Of a stretch of DNA of 64,000 nucleotides, positions 29,748 to 39,551 are shown piece after piece. How positions within the stretch are numbered: position 1 is the first letter of the stretch; each line of letters begins with the position of its first letter. The stretch comes from Flavobacteriales bacterium. GTDB lineage: Bacteria > Bacteroidota > Bacteroidia > NS11-12g > UBA955. The stretch lies in assembly GCA_947463125.1 (NCBI GenBank), contig CANHQZ010000001.1, forward strand, positions 108,157-172,156. Reading direction: 5' to 3'. The position numbers and the translations under genes are program-made. Under the pieces are notes generated by a model. That model had not been told where the DNA came from. It did no database searches and was given only the letters and a program-made list of their open reading frames with translations.

Positions 29748-30890
29748 TTATCGGGTTTCTTTTACCAATAGGGCCAGCTCTCGGCTCACCATTGCGCTGA
29801 GGGCCACGCCCATGCCACCCATGCGCACACAGGCGTACAGGCCGGCATCTATCCGCCGCACAATGGGGGTTCGGTTTTGGTGCATGCCCATGGTTCCCGC
29901 CCATTGGTGCGTTATTTCAAATTTCTCGCCCGGCACCACAACTTCCTGCAGATATTTCAACAGGTATTGGGTAATGGCCTCCGTGGTGTTCAGTTCGGGT
30001 GTGGTTTCTCCATCAAAATCCAGGTTGCGGCCACCGCCAATGAGAATGCGGGTTCCGAGACTTCTGAAATAGATGTAGCCTTTATCGGCATGCATGAGGC
30101 CGCGCCAGGACAGGCCGGGAATGGCTGAAGTAACCAAGACCTGTCCGCGGGCAGGCATTACCTCCAGTTCGGGCAGCAGCTGTGCGGCATAGCCGTTGGT
30201 GCAAACCACCAGCGTTTGTGCATCCAATGTATAACCCTCGTGGGTTTTAACGCGCCATTTTCCGCTGTCCAGCTTTTCCGGGGGCAGGACAGTAAGTCCG
30301 CCTAAAACCCTTACTCCACCTGCCACGGCGGCATCATACACTTTTTTGTACAACAAGTGGGTTTGCACCATGCCTTCCAGTGGGGTATAAATGCCGTTTT
30401 CCAGCACTTTCATGCCCATTTTGGCGGTGCTTTTGAGCTGAAAAGGGTTTTCACCGGTAATATCTTTCAAGGCTAAATTTACCCTGTCGATATTGGCAGC
30501 CAGGTGTTCGCATTCTGCTGTGGCTTCGGGTTTAAAAACCTCATAACCGCCTGTTTTTTCATATCCGATGGCGGTTTCACCAAAATCGGCCAGCAATTGT
30601 TTGAGGCCCGAAAAGCGTTTTTCATAGAGTGCAAAGGCGGTTTGTTCGTCAGTGCGCTCAATATCATCCAGTATTTCGCCCATGCTGCCAAAACAGGCAA
30701 AGCCGGCATTGCGGGTACTGGCACCCAGGCTTACCGGAGCGCGGTCTATCACCCACACTTCGCGGTGCGGCCACTGCAGCTTAAGATGGCGAGCACTTTG
30801 CAGCCCGACAATGCCTGAGCCAATGACCAGGATATCGGTATTTTTCAGCCATTGCTGTTCCCAGAAAGAAATGGAAGGTAAGGGATTCAC
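29748..30890 (-). CDS. FAD-dependent oxidoreductase (DAO/DadA fold)
   Basis: The 380-residue product begins with a dinucleotide-binding motif (DILVIGSGIVGLQSARHL, about residues 19-36) and an acidic end of strand 2 (WVIDRA). ASTRNAGFACFG, GYEKTGGYEVF, ARGQVLVTSAIPG and the C-terminal WAGTMGMHQNRTPIVRR and GMGVALSAMVSREL segments match the D-amino-acid oxidase/glycine oxidase family. It probably oxidises an amine or amino acid. The start is a GTG at 30890; there is no ATG near it. Substrate unknown. Confidence 0.88.
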   Translation of the reverse strand: MNPLPSISFWEQQWLKNTDILVIGSGIVGLQSARHLKLQWPHREVWVIDRAPVSLGASTRNAGFACFGSMGEILDDIERTDEQTAFALYEKRFSGLKQLLADFGETAIGYEKTGGYEVFKPEATAECEHLAANIDRVNLALKDITGENPFQLKSTAKMGMKVLENGIYTPLEGMVQTHLLYKKVYDAAVAGGVRVLGGLTVLPPEKLDSGKWRVKTHEGYTLDAQTLVVCTNGYAAQLLPELEVMPARGQVLVTSAIPGLSWRGLMHADKGYIYFRSLGTRILIGGGRNLDFDGETTPELNTTEAITQYLLKYLQEVVVPGEKFEITHQWAGTMGMHQNRTPIVRRIDAGLYACVRMGGMGVALSAMVSRELALLVKETR

Positions 30891-30913
30891 GGTGCAAAGT
30901 TCGTGAATTGCCC

Positions 30914-31828
30914 TTACCGATTTATATAGCGTTTAACGGCTTTTTTGGTGCTGTACCACACACGCCCTTCCTTGATGGCCTCCAGCTCGCCACGGCGGGC
31001 TAAAAGGCTCAGGTATTCCTGTCCATAAGGCACAGCAGGGTCATTGGCAATCTGATTAAGCGGCAGATAATCATCATAACCGTTGCCAAGGGCTGACAAA
31101 TAAAGCTCCAGGCTGCGCTCGGCACCCTGAAAAAACAGCAGCAGCAGTTTTTCAAATTTCCCCTGGTTGGCATCGTTCAGGGCGCGGTAATATTTATTGC
31201 GGTCGGTGCGCAGAATGATGACAGGCGGATAACCCAGGCCCATGAGGATTATGTTCATGGCCAAACGACCTGTGCGGCCATTGCCGTCGAAGAAAGGATG
31301 AATCCAAACAAAACGATGGTGAAACACCGCCGAAAGGCTCACAGGATCGAGATTTTGAGGATTGCATCGAACCCATTCCAGCAATTCATCCAGCAAATCG
31401 GGGACCTTGAGTGGATTGGGCGGAATGAAATTGGCTCCGGTGATTTGCACCCTGCCGGTTCGGAAACGGCCACCAAACTCATCATCGATGGCAGTCATCA
31501 CCATTTTATGGAGGGTTAAAATATCGGCACCAGAAATCACATAACCCGGGGTGACTTTTTCTTCCAGCCATGCTATGGCCTTGTGGTGGTTGATGGCTTC
31601 AAAATGCTCCCGAAGAGTTTTACCGCCGATGGTCAGTCCATCCTGCAGCACCACACGGGTTTCGCGCAGACTTAGGGTGTTCCCTTCAATGCTGTTGGAA
31701 TTGTAGGTCCATTCAACGGCAAAATCCTGTTGCAGGCGCCTGAGCGCGGCTCCCGGAAAAGGGCGCAATGCATCCAGCCGGGTTTTCTTATCCCGAATGC
31801 GCTCTTGCTGCTCCGCGTCCAGTCCCAT
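30914..31828 (-). CDS. Fic-domain protein, probable AMP transferase with N-terminal inhibitory motif
   Basis: Fic enzymes transfer AMP or another nucleotide moiety to proteins. Starting at ATG 31828 (304 residues), the complete motif HPFFDGNGRTGR lies at 177-188 with catalytic His177, Asp181 and both arginines. The motif SNSIEG at 44-49 fits the (S/T)xxxE(G/N) inhibitory helix of class II Fic proteins, so activity is probably held back by Glu48. A C-terminal winged-helix-like region follows (about 240-304). A TTG seven codons upstream is also in frame, but the -7 element at 31854 favours the ATG. No antitoxin gene is adjacent. Confidence 0.92.
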   Translation of the reverse strand: MGLDAEQQERIRDKKTRLDALRPFPGAALRRLQQDFAVEWTYNSNSIEGNTLSLRETRVVLQDGLTIGGKTLREHFEAINHHKAIAWLEEKVTPGYVISGADILTLHKMVMTAIDDEFGGRFRTGRVQITGANFIPPNPLKVPDLLDELLEWVRCNPQNLDPVSLSAVFHHRFVWIHPFFDGNGRTGRLAMNIILMGLGYPPVIILRTDRNKYYRALNDANQGKFEKLLLLFFQGAERSLELYLSALGNGYDDYLPLNQIANDPAVPYGQEYLSLLARRGELEAIKEGRVWYSTKKAVKRYINR

Positions 31829-31853
31829 ATTTGGATACCATTTTTCCAACCCT

Positions 31854-31861
31854 CAAAGATA
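31854..31861 (-). promoter_or_regulatory. -7 promoter element of the Fic gene
   Basis: TATCTTTG on the minus strand, full consensus match, 25 bases before the ATG at 31828. It overlaps the right arm of an inverted repeat by one base. Confidence 0.5.
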
Positions 31862-31897
31862 ATATCGGGAACCTGGTTTTTTATCATTCCCGATATT
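31861..31897. repeat. 11-bp perfect inverted repeat at the Fic promoter
   Basis: AATATCGGGAA (31861-31871) is repeated inverted as TTCCCGATATT (31887-31897) with a 15-base centre. It occupies the region between the expected -33 and -7 boxes of the Fic gene and lies 49 bases after the purL stop. It could be an operator or the stem of a structure. On the plus strand it is followed by T's, on the minus strand it is not, so it is not a good purL terminator. Confidence 0.6.
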
Positions 31898-31945
31898 TTT
31901 TATCCAAACTTTTTTACCTATGCTTTTAGATCAATAAAAAATGAA

Positions 31946-34162
31946 TTATCCTATCGCTTCAGCAATCACCGAATTATAGGGCTTGGCAAAGTCCTGCACT
32001 TCACCCCAGCTTTGTCCGTTTACCGTAACACCGCTACCGGTTACCGTTCCGATATGCAGGGTTTTTACGCCGGCTTGCTGCATCGCTGATTCGAAAGCTG
32101 CTTTGTTAGACTCTGAAATGCTCACCACCACGCGGCTTTGGCTTTCACCAAACAACCAGGCATCATTTCTGATTCCGGAGAGGGTACAGATATCAAAGCC
32201 GGTTCCGCCTGCCATGGCACTTTCCAGGCATGCAACAAACAAGCCGCCTTCGCTGATGTCGTGCGCGCTGTTGAGCAATCCTGCGGTAATGGAATTGTAT
32301 ACCGCCATTTGCACGGCGTATTCCTCATCCAGGTCAAACTGCGGACAGGGACTGTATTCCACGCCTTTGAGCTTGGCCAGATACTGGCTGCTGCCCAGGT
32401 CATTCTTGGCTTCGCCAACAAGGTAAATCAGGTCGCCGGCCTGCTTGAAATCGAGTGTCATGCGGTGCTCGGGCTTTTCTATTATACCCACCATGCCGAT
32501 GGTCGGCGTGGGATAAACCGCATTGCCATTGGTGCTTTGGTTATAGAAACTCACATTTCCGCCGGTTACAGGCGTGTCAAACTTGCGGCAGGCCTTGCCC
32601 ATGCCGTCAATGGCGTGTTTGAACTGATAATAAACTTCCTTGTTATATGGATTCCCAAAATTCAGACAGTTGGTAACACCGGTGGGCACGCCGCCGGTAA
32701 CACGAATATTGCGGGATGCTTCGGCTACGGCAATTTGCGTCCCTTTATCGGGATCGGCAAAGATATAGCGGCTGTTGCAATCTACCGTAAGTGCCAGGCT
32801 CTTGTTGGTGCCTTTCACCATCACCACCGAAGCATCGCTGGGCCTGTTGGTGCTTTGGTTTACGGTACCCACCATGCTGTCATACTGCTCATACACCCAG
32901 CGCTTGCTGGCGATGTTGGGCTCGGCACAAAGTTGCATGGCTGCAGTTTTGGCTTCCTCCGGCGATATGTCTGCGATTGAGGCGATATCAAACTTCTCAA
33001 TCTCCGCAAAATATGCGGGGATTGTCCATTCTCTTTTATAAACGGGTGCTCCGCCACCCAGCACCAGGCTTTCGGCGGGAATATCGCCTTCCAAAGTACC
33101 GTTCATGTAGTAGCGAACGCGTCCGGTATCGGTTACCTGGCCAATATGGGCATAGGTGATTTCCCATTTCCTGAACACTTCTTCTGCCAGGTGCTCCTTC
33201 CCTTTCTCTACTACCACCAACATGCGTTCCTGGCTTTCGCTGAGCAGCAATTCCCATGATTTCATGTCGGACTGGCGCATGGGTACTTTATCCAGCCACA
33301 CGTCCATTCCAACACCGCTTTTGGCGCTCATTTCGCTGGTGGAACAGGTAATACCTGCGGCTCCCATATCTTGCATGCCTACTACAGCTCCGGTTTCAAT
33401 CAGCTCCATGGTAGCTTCCAGAATCAGTTTTTCCCAGAAGGGATCGCCTACCTGCACGCTGGGCAAATCCTGTATGCTATCCTCGCTCATGTCTTTGCTG
33501 GCAAAGGCAGCACCGTGGATGCCGTCTTTACCGGTAGCAGAGCCAAAGATATAGACAGGGTTGCCGGGAGGGCCCGCTGCAGCGGAAATGCTTTTGCCAA
33601 CAGGCACAATACCCACACTCATGGCGTTTACGAGGTTGTTCTGTTCGTAGCAGTCGTCAAAATACACTTCGCCGCCTACCGTGGGGATTCCGAAGGCATT
33701 GCCATAATCGCCGATGCCTTTTACCACACCTTTCATCAGCCACTTGGTACGATCGGTTTTCAGGTTTCCGAAACGCAGGCTGTTAAGCTGTGCAATAGGC
33801 CGAGCTCCCATCGAAAAAATATCGCGGTTTATACCACCCACGCCGGTTGCCGCACCCTGATAGGGCTCAATGGCACTGGGATGGTTATGGCTTTCAATTT
33901 TAAAACAGCAGGCCAGTCCATCACCGATATCCACAAGCCCGGCGTTTTCTTCACCGGCTTCGGCCAGCATTTTACTTCCTTCGCGGGGCAGGGTTTTCAG
34001 CCAAACGATGGAATTTTTGTAACTGCAGTGTTCACTCCACATCACGGAGAAAACGCTAAGTTCCGTAAAATTGGGCTCACGGCCCAAAATGCTGCAGATG
34101 TGGTGAAATTCTTCTTCAAGAAGGCCCAGTTGTTTGGCCTGATCGACGGTAGCGGCTTGCAT
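31946..34162 (-). CDS. purL: Phosphoribosylformylglycinamidine synthase subunit PurL
   Basis: PurL catalyses step 4 of purine synthesis, making FGAM from FGAR, ATP and ammonia. At 738 residues it is the small type that needs PurS and PurQ, neither of which is in the window. Signatures: [13 protein letters not shown] near residue 45, [21 protein letters not shown] (about 92-112), the GDPFWEKL segment, and the second AIR-synthase-like half with [11 protein letters not shown] and [10 protein letters not shown]. The ATG at 34162 is 7 bases after a -7 element. Confidence 0.96.
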   Translation of the reverse strand: MQAATVDQAKQLGLLEEEFHHICSILGREPNFTELSVFSVMWSEHCSYKNSIVWLKTLPREGSKMLAEAGEENAGLVDIGDGLACCFKIESHNHPSAIEPYQGAATGVGGINRDIFSMGARPIAQLNSLRFGNLKTDRTKWLMKGVVKGIGDYGNAFGIPTVGGEVYFDDCYEQNNLVNAMSVGIVPVGKSISAAAGPPGNPVYIFGSATGKDGIHGAAFASKDMSEDSIQDLPSVQVGDPFWEKLILEATMELIETGAVVGMQDMGAAGITCSTSEMSAKSGVGMDVWLDKVPMRQSDMKSWELLLSESQERMLVVVEKGKEHLAEEVFRKWEITYAHIGQVTDTGRVRYYMNGTLEGDIPAESLVLGGGAPVYKREWTIPAYFAEIEKFDIASIADISPEEAKTAAMQLCAEPNIASKRWVYEQYDSMVGTVNQSTNRPSDASVVMVKGTNKSLALTVDCNSRYIFADPDKGTQIAVAEASRNIRVTGGVPTGVTNCLNFGNPYNKEVYYQFKHAIDGMGKACRKFDTPVTGGNVSFYNQSTNGNAVYPTPTIGMVGIIEKPEHRMTLDFKQAGDLIYLVGEAKNDLGSSQYLAKLKGVEYSPCPQFDLDEEYAVQMAVYNSITAGLLNSAHDISEGGLFVACLESAMAGGTGFDICTLSGIRNDAWLFGESQSRVVVSISESNKAAFESAMQQAGVKTLHIGTVTGSGVTVNGQSWGEVQDFAKPYNSVIAEAIG

Positions 34163-34169
34163 GTGGGTA

Positions 34170-34177
34170 CAAAGTTA
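34170..34177 (-). promoter_or_regulatory. -7 promoter element of purL
   Basis: TAACTTTG on the minus strand, full consensus match, 7 bases before the ATG. No TTG at the expected upstream spacing. Confidence 0.45.
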
Positions 34178-34232
34178 GCACACAACTGCGCCTATTAATA
34201 CTCAATTTACTGACACTTTTTACCCGAAAAAA

Positions 34233-36353
34233 TCAGCGCAGCAGAAGCACGCTGCCTTTGGCTGTACCACGACGCACACGGCTTCCTGCCGGCATTTCAT
34301 ACTGAAAAACGTAATGATATAAACCCTCCATACAATCGGTATCGGCAGATTTTCCGTTCCATTGGTATATACCTTTTTCACGACTGTCAAATACTTTGCC
34401 ACCCCATCGATCGTATATCAGCATGAGAATTGGCTTACCGCCTCTCACAAAAATCTGAAAATCATCATTTTTGTCGTCGTTATTGGGAGTGAATGCGTTT
34501 GGAACAAACAAATCACACAACTCTTCCTGATAGCGAACCGTAACCGCATCCGTTGCCACGCCGCAGGGATTGGTTACAACCACACTGTAGTTGCCGCCTC
34601 TGGTTACATAGATTACTGAATCGGTTTGTCCGGTGCTCCACTGGTAGCGGCTTTGAGGCCAGGTTGCCGAAAGCTTGAGGATTCCACCCCGGCAAAGCAG
34701 CGTATCTGCTGGCAATTTCACAATGGGAGCGTCACCCAGAAAAATACGCAATGAATCTGCCCAGACACACCCCAGGTCATCCGCCTTGGCGCGAAAAAGA
34801 CCACCCGAATTGACGGATATGGTATTCCCCGACTGCCCTGTGTTCCATGAAACGGTTCCGGGCGCAGCCACACTCAAGGCAAGGCTGCTTCCGTTACAGA
34901 GATTTGTATCTCTCCCAAGGTTAAATCGCGGCAAAGGATGAACCTTGATAGCTGCGGTTGTGGAGTCCGGGCAATCGGCATCGGGTATGGTATACCTGAT
35001 TGTGTAATTTCCGGGAGGTGAACAGGTGAAAGCATTTCCGGAAACCGGACCGCCGCTGAACTTTCCACCAGGCGTTTCGGGTGTAAGATTGATTACGGGG
35101 CTATTTTCGCAGGCGAAGGCAGGCAAGCCTGTGAATTTGGCGGACACATTGGACCTAACCCTTACAAAAGTTGTATCGGCACTCGAACATCCTTCTGCAC
35201 TTCGTGCTTTGTGAATCACCCTGAAGACACCGGTATCTTTGTAGGAATGGGATGCATTCTGCAACACAGAGGAATCACCATCCCCAAAATACCAGCGGTA
35301 GTAAACCAAATTGGACGTGGAATTCCGGAACGTGAAAAGGTTGTTCTTCAAGCACTGAATAGAATCGTTGATCTCAATACCACTGCTAGGATCGGGTATA
35401 ACACGCACAACAATTGAAGCTGTATCCGTGCAACCGGTATTGTAAACATTACCGTTCAGCCCGTAGGTAGTTTCACTTCTAAAAAAAATCCGGTATTTAC
35501 CCGGTACCGTGTAATACTTATCGGGATTGGGGAAGGACGTACTGTCGGCACCACCCAGATACCACATCACGCTCTTACCGCATCGCGGGATGGGCGGTAT
35601 GGTTGTTTTGTCTTCAAAGTAAAAATGATTCTCATTTAGGCATTGCGCTGTATCCCAGTTCCTTACCGTTGGTGAACTTCGGGGCCTCGGAACAATAAAA
35701 ACACTTCGGGGCAGGGTGAAATTGTTTACACAGCCCAGGGATGGAGAAGCAATCAGCTGAACTGCATAATTCCCCCCGTCATTGTAGGTGTGCAGTGCAT
35801 TAACCCCTGTATCCGTATTGCCATCGCGAAACAACCAGGTATAGGTTATCCAGCCAAAGCTGGCCTGCGATTTATTGGTAAAAATGACCTTATTGGTCTT
35901 TTCGCAGCTGTCGGTCCTGCTGAAACTAAAATTAAGGTTCAGTGAGTGTGTTTTAAAAGAAGCAATAGCAAAAGAGGATGTGAGGTAATTCGGCGCCAGT
36001 CCATCATGTTCAAAAATTGCCACATGGTAGGTAATTCCAGGCTGCAGACCGGTGATGGTTAAAGAATTGGAGACGTTATCAAAAATCACATAATTACCTG
36101 TTCCTATCTGGGTACCGGCACCAAAAGATGAGAATGCAGTGTATTTGGTTCCATCCAGCGGAACAGCGTCTACTGCACTTCCCTGCTTGATGAGAATTGT
36201 GCGCCATGATCCGTTGCCTCTGGTAAAGGAAAGATTCACCGACAAACAGGTAATGTTGCCAAACTGCAGGTTACTTGCCGGAACAGTGGGTTCTGCCGCT
36301 TTTACACCTGTAAAAAAGTGTAATAAAAGAATAACCAAAAGTAGTTTGCGCAT
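34233..36353 (-). CDS. Secreted PKD-repeat protein with T9SS type B C-terminal domain
   Basis: The 706-residue product has a signal peptide ending VKAA, a fibronectin-like segment (about 30-130: LTITGLQPGITYHVAIFEHDG), several PKD/Ig-like domains (for example YRWYFGDGDSS and WNTGQSGNTISVNSGG) and a final domain of about 85 residues, DLFVPNAFTPNNDDKNDDF through YDRWGGKVFDS to the C-terminus. The last matches the gliding-motility-associated C-terminal domain that directs T9SS export and surface attachment. Many paired cysteines suggest disulfides. Ligand or role unknown; probably an adhesin or envelope-surface protein. Confidence 0.9.
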   Translation of the reverse strand: MRKLLLVILLLHFFTGVKAAEPTVPASNLQFGNITCLSVNLSFTRGNGSWRTILIKQGSAVDAVPLDGTKYTAFSSFGAGTQIGTGNYVIFDNVSNSLTITGLQPGITYHVAIFEHDGLAPNYLTSSFAIASFKTHSLNLNFSFSRTDSCEKTNKVIFTNKSQASFGWITYTWLFRDGNTDTGVNALHTYNDGGNYAVQLIASPSLGCVNNFTLPRSVFIVPRPRSSPTVRNWDTAQCLNENHFYFEDKTTIPPIPRCGKSVMWYLGGADSTSFPNPDKYYTVPGKYRIFFRSETTYGLNGNVYNTGCTDTASIVVRVIPDPSSGIEINDSIQCLKNNLFTFRNSTSNLVYYRWYFGDGDSSVLQNASHSYKDTGVFRVIHKARSAEGCSSADTTFVRVRSNVSAKFTGLPAFACENSPVINLTPETPGGKFSGGPVSGNAFTCSPPGNYTIRYTIPDADCPDSTTAAIKVHPLPRFNLGRDTNLCNGSSLALSVAAPGTVSWNTGQSGNTISVNSGGLFRAKADDLGCVWADSLRIFLGDAPIVKLPADTLLCRGGILKLSATWPQSRYQWSTGQTDSVIYVTRGGNYSVVVTNPCGVATDAVTVRYQEELCDLFVPNAFTPNNDDKNDDFQIFVRGGKPILMLIYDRWGGKVFDSREKGIYQWNGKSADTDCMEGLYHYVFQYEMPAGSRVRRGTAKGSVLLLR

Positions 36354-36366
36354 GCGGAACTATTGG

Positions 36367-36374
36367 CAAAGATA
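36367..36374 (-). promoter_or_regulatory. -7 promoter element of the 706-residue T9SS protein gene
   Basis: TATCTTTG on the minus strand, full consensus match, 13 bases before the ATG. No clear -33 TTG. Confidence 0.4.
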
Positions 36375-36478
36375 ACGGCAACAAACCTAGCTGCCTTAAG
36401 ATTACCTGTTAAATAACTGACAACATAGCAAACGAACCTGATGCCCGGGTGCACTAATCAAGTTTAACCAACAGATAA

Positions 36479-37207
36479 TCAGGCATACACTACATCACCG
36501 TCGGATATACCTTTTTCGCCTCTGAACCGTAAAAAAACCCTGGCCAGTGTAAGTACATCTTTGCAGCAGTAACGCGCTATTCTGTCCAGGTCGTTCTCCT
36601 GCCAGTATACCGCGCCCACCATGGATCCGTCGATATCATCCTTGGGCGTGGGAATTTCAAAAAGGTGTGCCAGCAAATTCAAAGAAGTAAAACTCTTTCT
36701 GTCGCCAAACTTCCAAAGTTCCATGGTATCGATATGGGGAACTTCCCATGGTTTTTTTCCCTGCGTATCCAGCAAACGGGGCAGTTCTATACCATGCACC
36801 ATCATTCTTCTGGCCAGATAAGGAAAATCAAATTCTTTACCATTGTGCGCACAAAGCAGATAATTAACTCCGTTAAAACTGCGGTTCAGCAAATTGGCAA
36901 AATCCTGAAGAAGTTCGCGTTCGTTGTCGCTGCAATAAGATTTGACACGAAACTGAAGGCCGTCTTTGCCCCGTCTTAAAAAACCAACCCCGATACAAAT
37001 GATTTTTCCAAACTCTGCATAAATGCTGGCCTGATCGTAAATCTCGGCCTCAGTTTGCTCATGCTTAACGAGGTTTTTGGCTTTGCGTTTCCACAAATTC
37101 TGCCACTCCGGACTCAGTTCATCAAAACTTTTGTGCGCTGATACAGTCTCGATATCTATGAAAATGATATTTTCAAGCAGTACCTGCTTAATATTTACAC
37201 CATCCAT
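36479..37207 (-). CDS. DEDD-family 3'-5' exonuclease (PolB exonuclease-like)
   Basis: The 242-residue product has an RNase H-like exonuclease fold: ExoI in FIDIET (Asp18, Glu20), ExoII in CAHNGKEFDFPYLARR, and ExoIII around YCCKDVLTL, which gives a DEDDy-type pattern (Tyr four before Asp). It resembles the predicted 3'-5' exonuclease related to the PolB exonuclease domain, found as a stand-alone protein in Bacteroidota. It differs from the DnaQ-like protein at 4.7 kb, which is DEDDh. Substrate unknown. Confidence 0.85.
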   Translation of the reverse strand: MDGVNIKQVLLENIIFIDIETVSAHKSFDELSPEWQNLWKRKAKNLVKHEQTEAEIYDQASIYAEFGKIICIGVGFLRRGKDGLQFRVKSYCSDNERELLQDFANLLNRSFNGVNYLLCAHNGKEFDFPYLARRMMVHGIELPRLLDTQGKKPWEVPHIDTMELWKFGDRKSFTSLNLLAHLFEIPTPKDDIDGSMVGAVYWQENDLDRIARYCCKDVLTLARVFLRFRGEKGISDGDVVYA

Positions 37208-37213
37208 GAAAAA

Positions 37214-37245
37214 CGAAAATACGAAATTTGTCTTAAATAAACAAA
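37214..37245 (-). promoter_or_regulatory. Promoter of the DEDD exonuclease gene
   Basis: On the minus strand TTTG (37245-37242), a 20-base spacer, and TATTTTCG (7 of 8). Only 6 bases separate it from the ATG at 37207, so the mRNA should be leaderless or nearly so. The TTTG lies just past the end of the DUF3817 gene. Confidence 0.5.
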
Positions 37246-37545
37246 TTATTTTCGAAAAACCAGTTTCTCAAGATAAAAGGTACCGAAAGGCAGAAGCGAC
37301 AATAAAACGGCCAGCACTGCTTTTGACAGGGTGATTTGTTTTTTTAGCTGCATCCAAAACAATATCAAACAGAACCACACAAAAAGAAATCCGTGAAGGG
37401 AGCCAAACACGGACACGGCCATGGGCCAACCGGCCAAATACTTTAAAGGCATGGCCAAACCGAGGAGCAACAAATAGCTGATTCCTTCCCAGTGGCCGAC
37501 CTGAATTAAACGATTATGAAGGGATGTAGCCTGTTCTTTTTGCAT
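37246..37545 (-). CDS. DUF3817 family membrane protein
   Basis: From the ATG at 37545 the product has 99 residues and about three membrane segments, with HWEGISYLLLLGLAMPLKYLAG and GSLHGFLFVWFCLILFW as the DUF3817 signature. A GTG further upstream (37578) extends the frame by 11 residues without family support. Function unknown; related proteins accompany YidH/DUF202 types. It stands alone between the exonuclease and the divergent ftsX gene. Confidence 0.82.
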   Translation of the reverse strand: MQKEQATSLHNRLIQVGHWEGISYLLLLGLAMPLKYLAGWPMAVSVFGSLHGFLFVWFCLILFWMQLKKQITLSKAVLAVLLSLLPFGTFYLEKLVFRK

Positions 37546-37634
37546 AGGGCAAAAATAACGGATAACGGCGCTGTGCACAATTGCGGATAACTTATTACTT
37601 GCGCTTTGTGTTGATTTTGTGAAATTCGCAATGC

Positions 37635-38525
37635 ATGTCTGAAGTAGCAGAGATAAAAACCAAACGACGCAGGCCCAGTGCTTTGCCGGGAATCATAAGT
37701 CTGGCAATGGTTATGTTCATGCTGGGATTGCTTTCCCTCACCTACCTTGGTTTTCAGGGCTTGAGCAAAAGTCTGGTGGAAAGCAGCAGTCTGGATATCT
37801 ATTTCAAAGATTCGTGCACAGCGGAACAGGTAAAATCGCTCGAAAAGGAACTCAGCAGGGAAAAATGGTACAAGACTTCCCGATTTGTAAGCCGTGAAGA
37901 GGGCATGAAAGAAATGGCGGAAAGCAACGACCCTGCTTTCATGCAATATGTAGAAATAAACGCCTTGCCTCTAAGCCTGGAACTGTTTTTCAAGGCAGAA
38001 TACGCATCAGCTTCACAGCTGGAAAAAGTATCTGAAAGACTTAGGCAAATGCCGGAGGTGGAAAGTGTCGTTTATCAGAAAAACCTGCTTGAGTCGGTAA
38101 ATGACAATGTGGCAAAAATACAGATGACCTTGCTCGGCATTACCTGTATTTTCGTAATCATAGCCATCGGGCTGATCCATAACTCCACCCGTTTAAACAT
38201 TTTTGCGAACCGATTCATTATCAAGAGCATGCAGCTGGTAGGTGCAACCCATGGCTTCATCATTAGACCGATTATCGGCAAGTTTATTTTGTATGCCCTA
38301 ATCGCATTTCCCATCTCCCTGCTCATGCTGTTTGGCGCTATCAGGGGTATTCATACCATATGGAACGGACTTGGATCTATGGCAGAAATCGCAGGATTCA
38401 TTGAGCCTTTACAGGCCGTTATTTGCCTGGCCGCTACCGCCGTCTGCGGAATTTTAATTGCAGCAGGTAGTGCATGGTTCAGCACCCGTAAGTATCTTCG
38501 CAGTAAAATTGAAAATCTATACTAA
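37635..38525 (+). CDS. ftsX: Cell-division protein FtsX
   Basis: FtsX with FtsE activates peptidoglycan hydrolases at the division septum. The 296-residue protein has an N-terminal cytoplasmic region, one membrane helix (about 20-43), an extracytoplasmic loop domain (about 45-165) and three more helices in the FtsX C-terminal domain, ending with RKYLRSKIENLY. ftsE is not adjacent, as often in Bacteroidota. It heads a tight plus-strand operon and overlaps the next start by one base (TAATG). Confidence 0.93.
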   Translation: MSEVAEIKTKRRRPSALPGIISLAMVMFMLGLLSLTYLGFQGLSKSLVESSSLDIYFKDSCTAEQVKSLEKELSREKWYKTSRFVSREEGMKEMAESNDPAFMQYVEINALPLSLELFFKAEYASASQLEKVSERLRQMPEVESVVYQKNLLESVNDNVAKIQMTLLGITCIFVIIAIGLIHNSTRLNIFANRFIIKSMQLVGATHGFIIRPIIGKFILYALIAFPISLLMLFGAIRGIHTIWNGLGSMAEIAGFIEPLQAVICLAATAVCGILIAAGSAWFSTRKYLRSKIENLY

Positions 38526-38785
38526 TGAGCAATAAGCTAAATACCAATTCCGATGTGAAAAAGGAAATTTCAGGCGGCAAACCTCAAATGGTTTTCGGAA
38601 CCCTGAATTATATTCTGCTGGGAGCATCATTGCTGGTGCTGGTTCTGGGCTTTGCCCTGATGAGCGGCACAACCGATATCTACAGCAGCACCAAAGTAAC
38701 CCTGGCACCCATTGTGGTTATGCTGGGATTTGGCTTGGGAATAGTTTCCATTTTTTACAAAGGAAAATCAAATTCGGGTGAATGA
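38525..38785 (+). CDS. DUF3098 family small membrane protein
   Basis: The 86-residue protein has a short soluble N-terminus and two membrane helices (about 28-48 and 58-75), ILLGASLLVLVLGFALMSG and LAPIVVMLGFGLGIVSIFY. DUF3098 proteins commonly lie between ftsX and uppP in Bacteroidota, as here, so a role in division or cell-wall lipid recycling is an inference from context. It overlaps ftsX by 1 base and uppP by 4. Confidence 0.85.
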   Translation: MSNKLNTNSDVKKEISGGKPQMVFGTLNYILLGASLLVLVLGFALMSGTTDIYSSTKVTLAPIVVMLGFGLGIVSIFYKGKSNSGE

Positions 38786-39546
38786 CCTGGGTTGAAAACC
38801 TGATTCTGTCGCTCATTGAGGGCGTTACTGAATATTTACCGGTAAGCAGCACCGGTCACCTTATGATGGCAGGTGAGATTATGCAGCTGGATGCCGCAAA
38901 AATTGACACCTACATTATTACCGTGCAGTTTGGAGCCATTCTGGCAGTAATTGCTGCCTATCCAAAAAGATTCTTTGCATTCAGGGATTATACTTTCTAC
39001 CTGAAACTGTTCGCCGGTTTTTTGCCTGCTGCCGCGCTTGGATTGATGTTTGATGATTTCCTTGAAGCTTTGCTTCAAACCCCAGCCATTGTTGGATTTA
39101 CCCTGATTCTTATTGGTATATTCCTGCTTTTCATGGAAAAACTGTTGCCGGAAGGTACTAAAACCGTCGACGATATCACCTATAAGGATGCTTTGAAAAT
39201 TGGATTGGTTCAGAGTTTTGCCATGGTGCCCGGTGTCAGTCGCAGTGCAGCTTCCATTGCCGGTGCCCTGGGATGCAGGCTGAGCAGGGTTGCCGCTACC
39301 GAGTTCAGTTTCTTCCTCGCGGTTCCTACGCTCACGGCTGCAGGACTTTACAAGTTATTAAAAAACTGGGATAGCCTTTCGGCTTCGCAACTACAGGATA
39401 TTGGCCTGGGAAACATATTCAGCTTTGTTACCGCTCTCATCGCCATTCGTTTCTTCATACAGCTGGTAAAAACCAAAGGTTTCGCCTGGTTTGGCTACTA
39501 TCGCATTGCCGCAGGATTGGCATTTCTTTTGTACCTTTACCTATAA
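38782..39546 (+). CDS. uppP: Undecaprenyl-diphosphatase UppP (BacA)
   Basis: UppP dephosphorylates undecaprenyl diphosphate so the lipid carrier for peptidoglycan and O-antigen can be reused. The 254-residue protein has about eight hydrophobic helices and both catalytic motifs: EGVTEYLPVSSTGH (residues about 13-26) and PGVSRSAASIAG (about 152-163). It overlaps DUF3098 by ATGA and is followed after 5 bases by the DUF4159 gene, so is part of a coupled envelope operon. Confidence 0.97.
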   Translation: MTWVENLILSLIEGVTEYLPVSSTGHLMMAGEIMQLDAAKIDTYIITVQFGAILAVIAAYPKRFFAFRDYTFYLKLFAGFLPAAALGLMFDDFLEALLQTPAIVGFTLILIGIFLLFMEKLLPEGTKTVDDITYKDALKIGLVQSFAMVPGVSRSAASIAGALGCRLSRVAATEFSFFLAVPTLTAAGLYKLLKNWDSLSASQLQDIGLGNIFSFVTALIAIRFFIQLVKTKGFAWFGYYRIAAGLAFLLYLYL

Positions 39547-39551
39547 TTCCG

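Noticed and set aside
30914..31849. Toxin-antitoxin system at the first Fic gene
   Set aside because: No small antitoxin ORF lies beside it, and an internal inhibitory motif makes a separate antitoxin unnecessary.
31946..34198. Long antisense open frames opposite purL (for example 32138-32980 and 33371-34198 on the plus strand)
   Set aside because: They are shadows of a highly conserved purL frame; the translations show no domain and the real gene accounts for the codon pattern.
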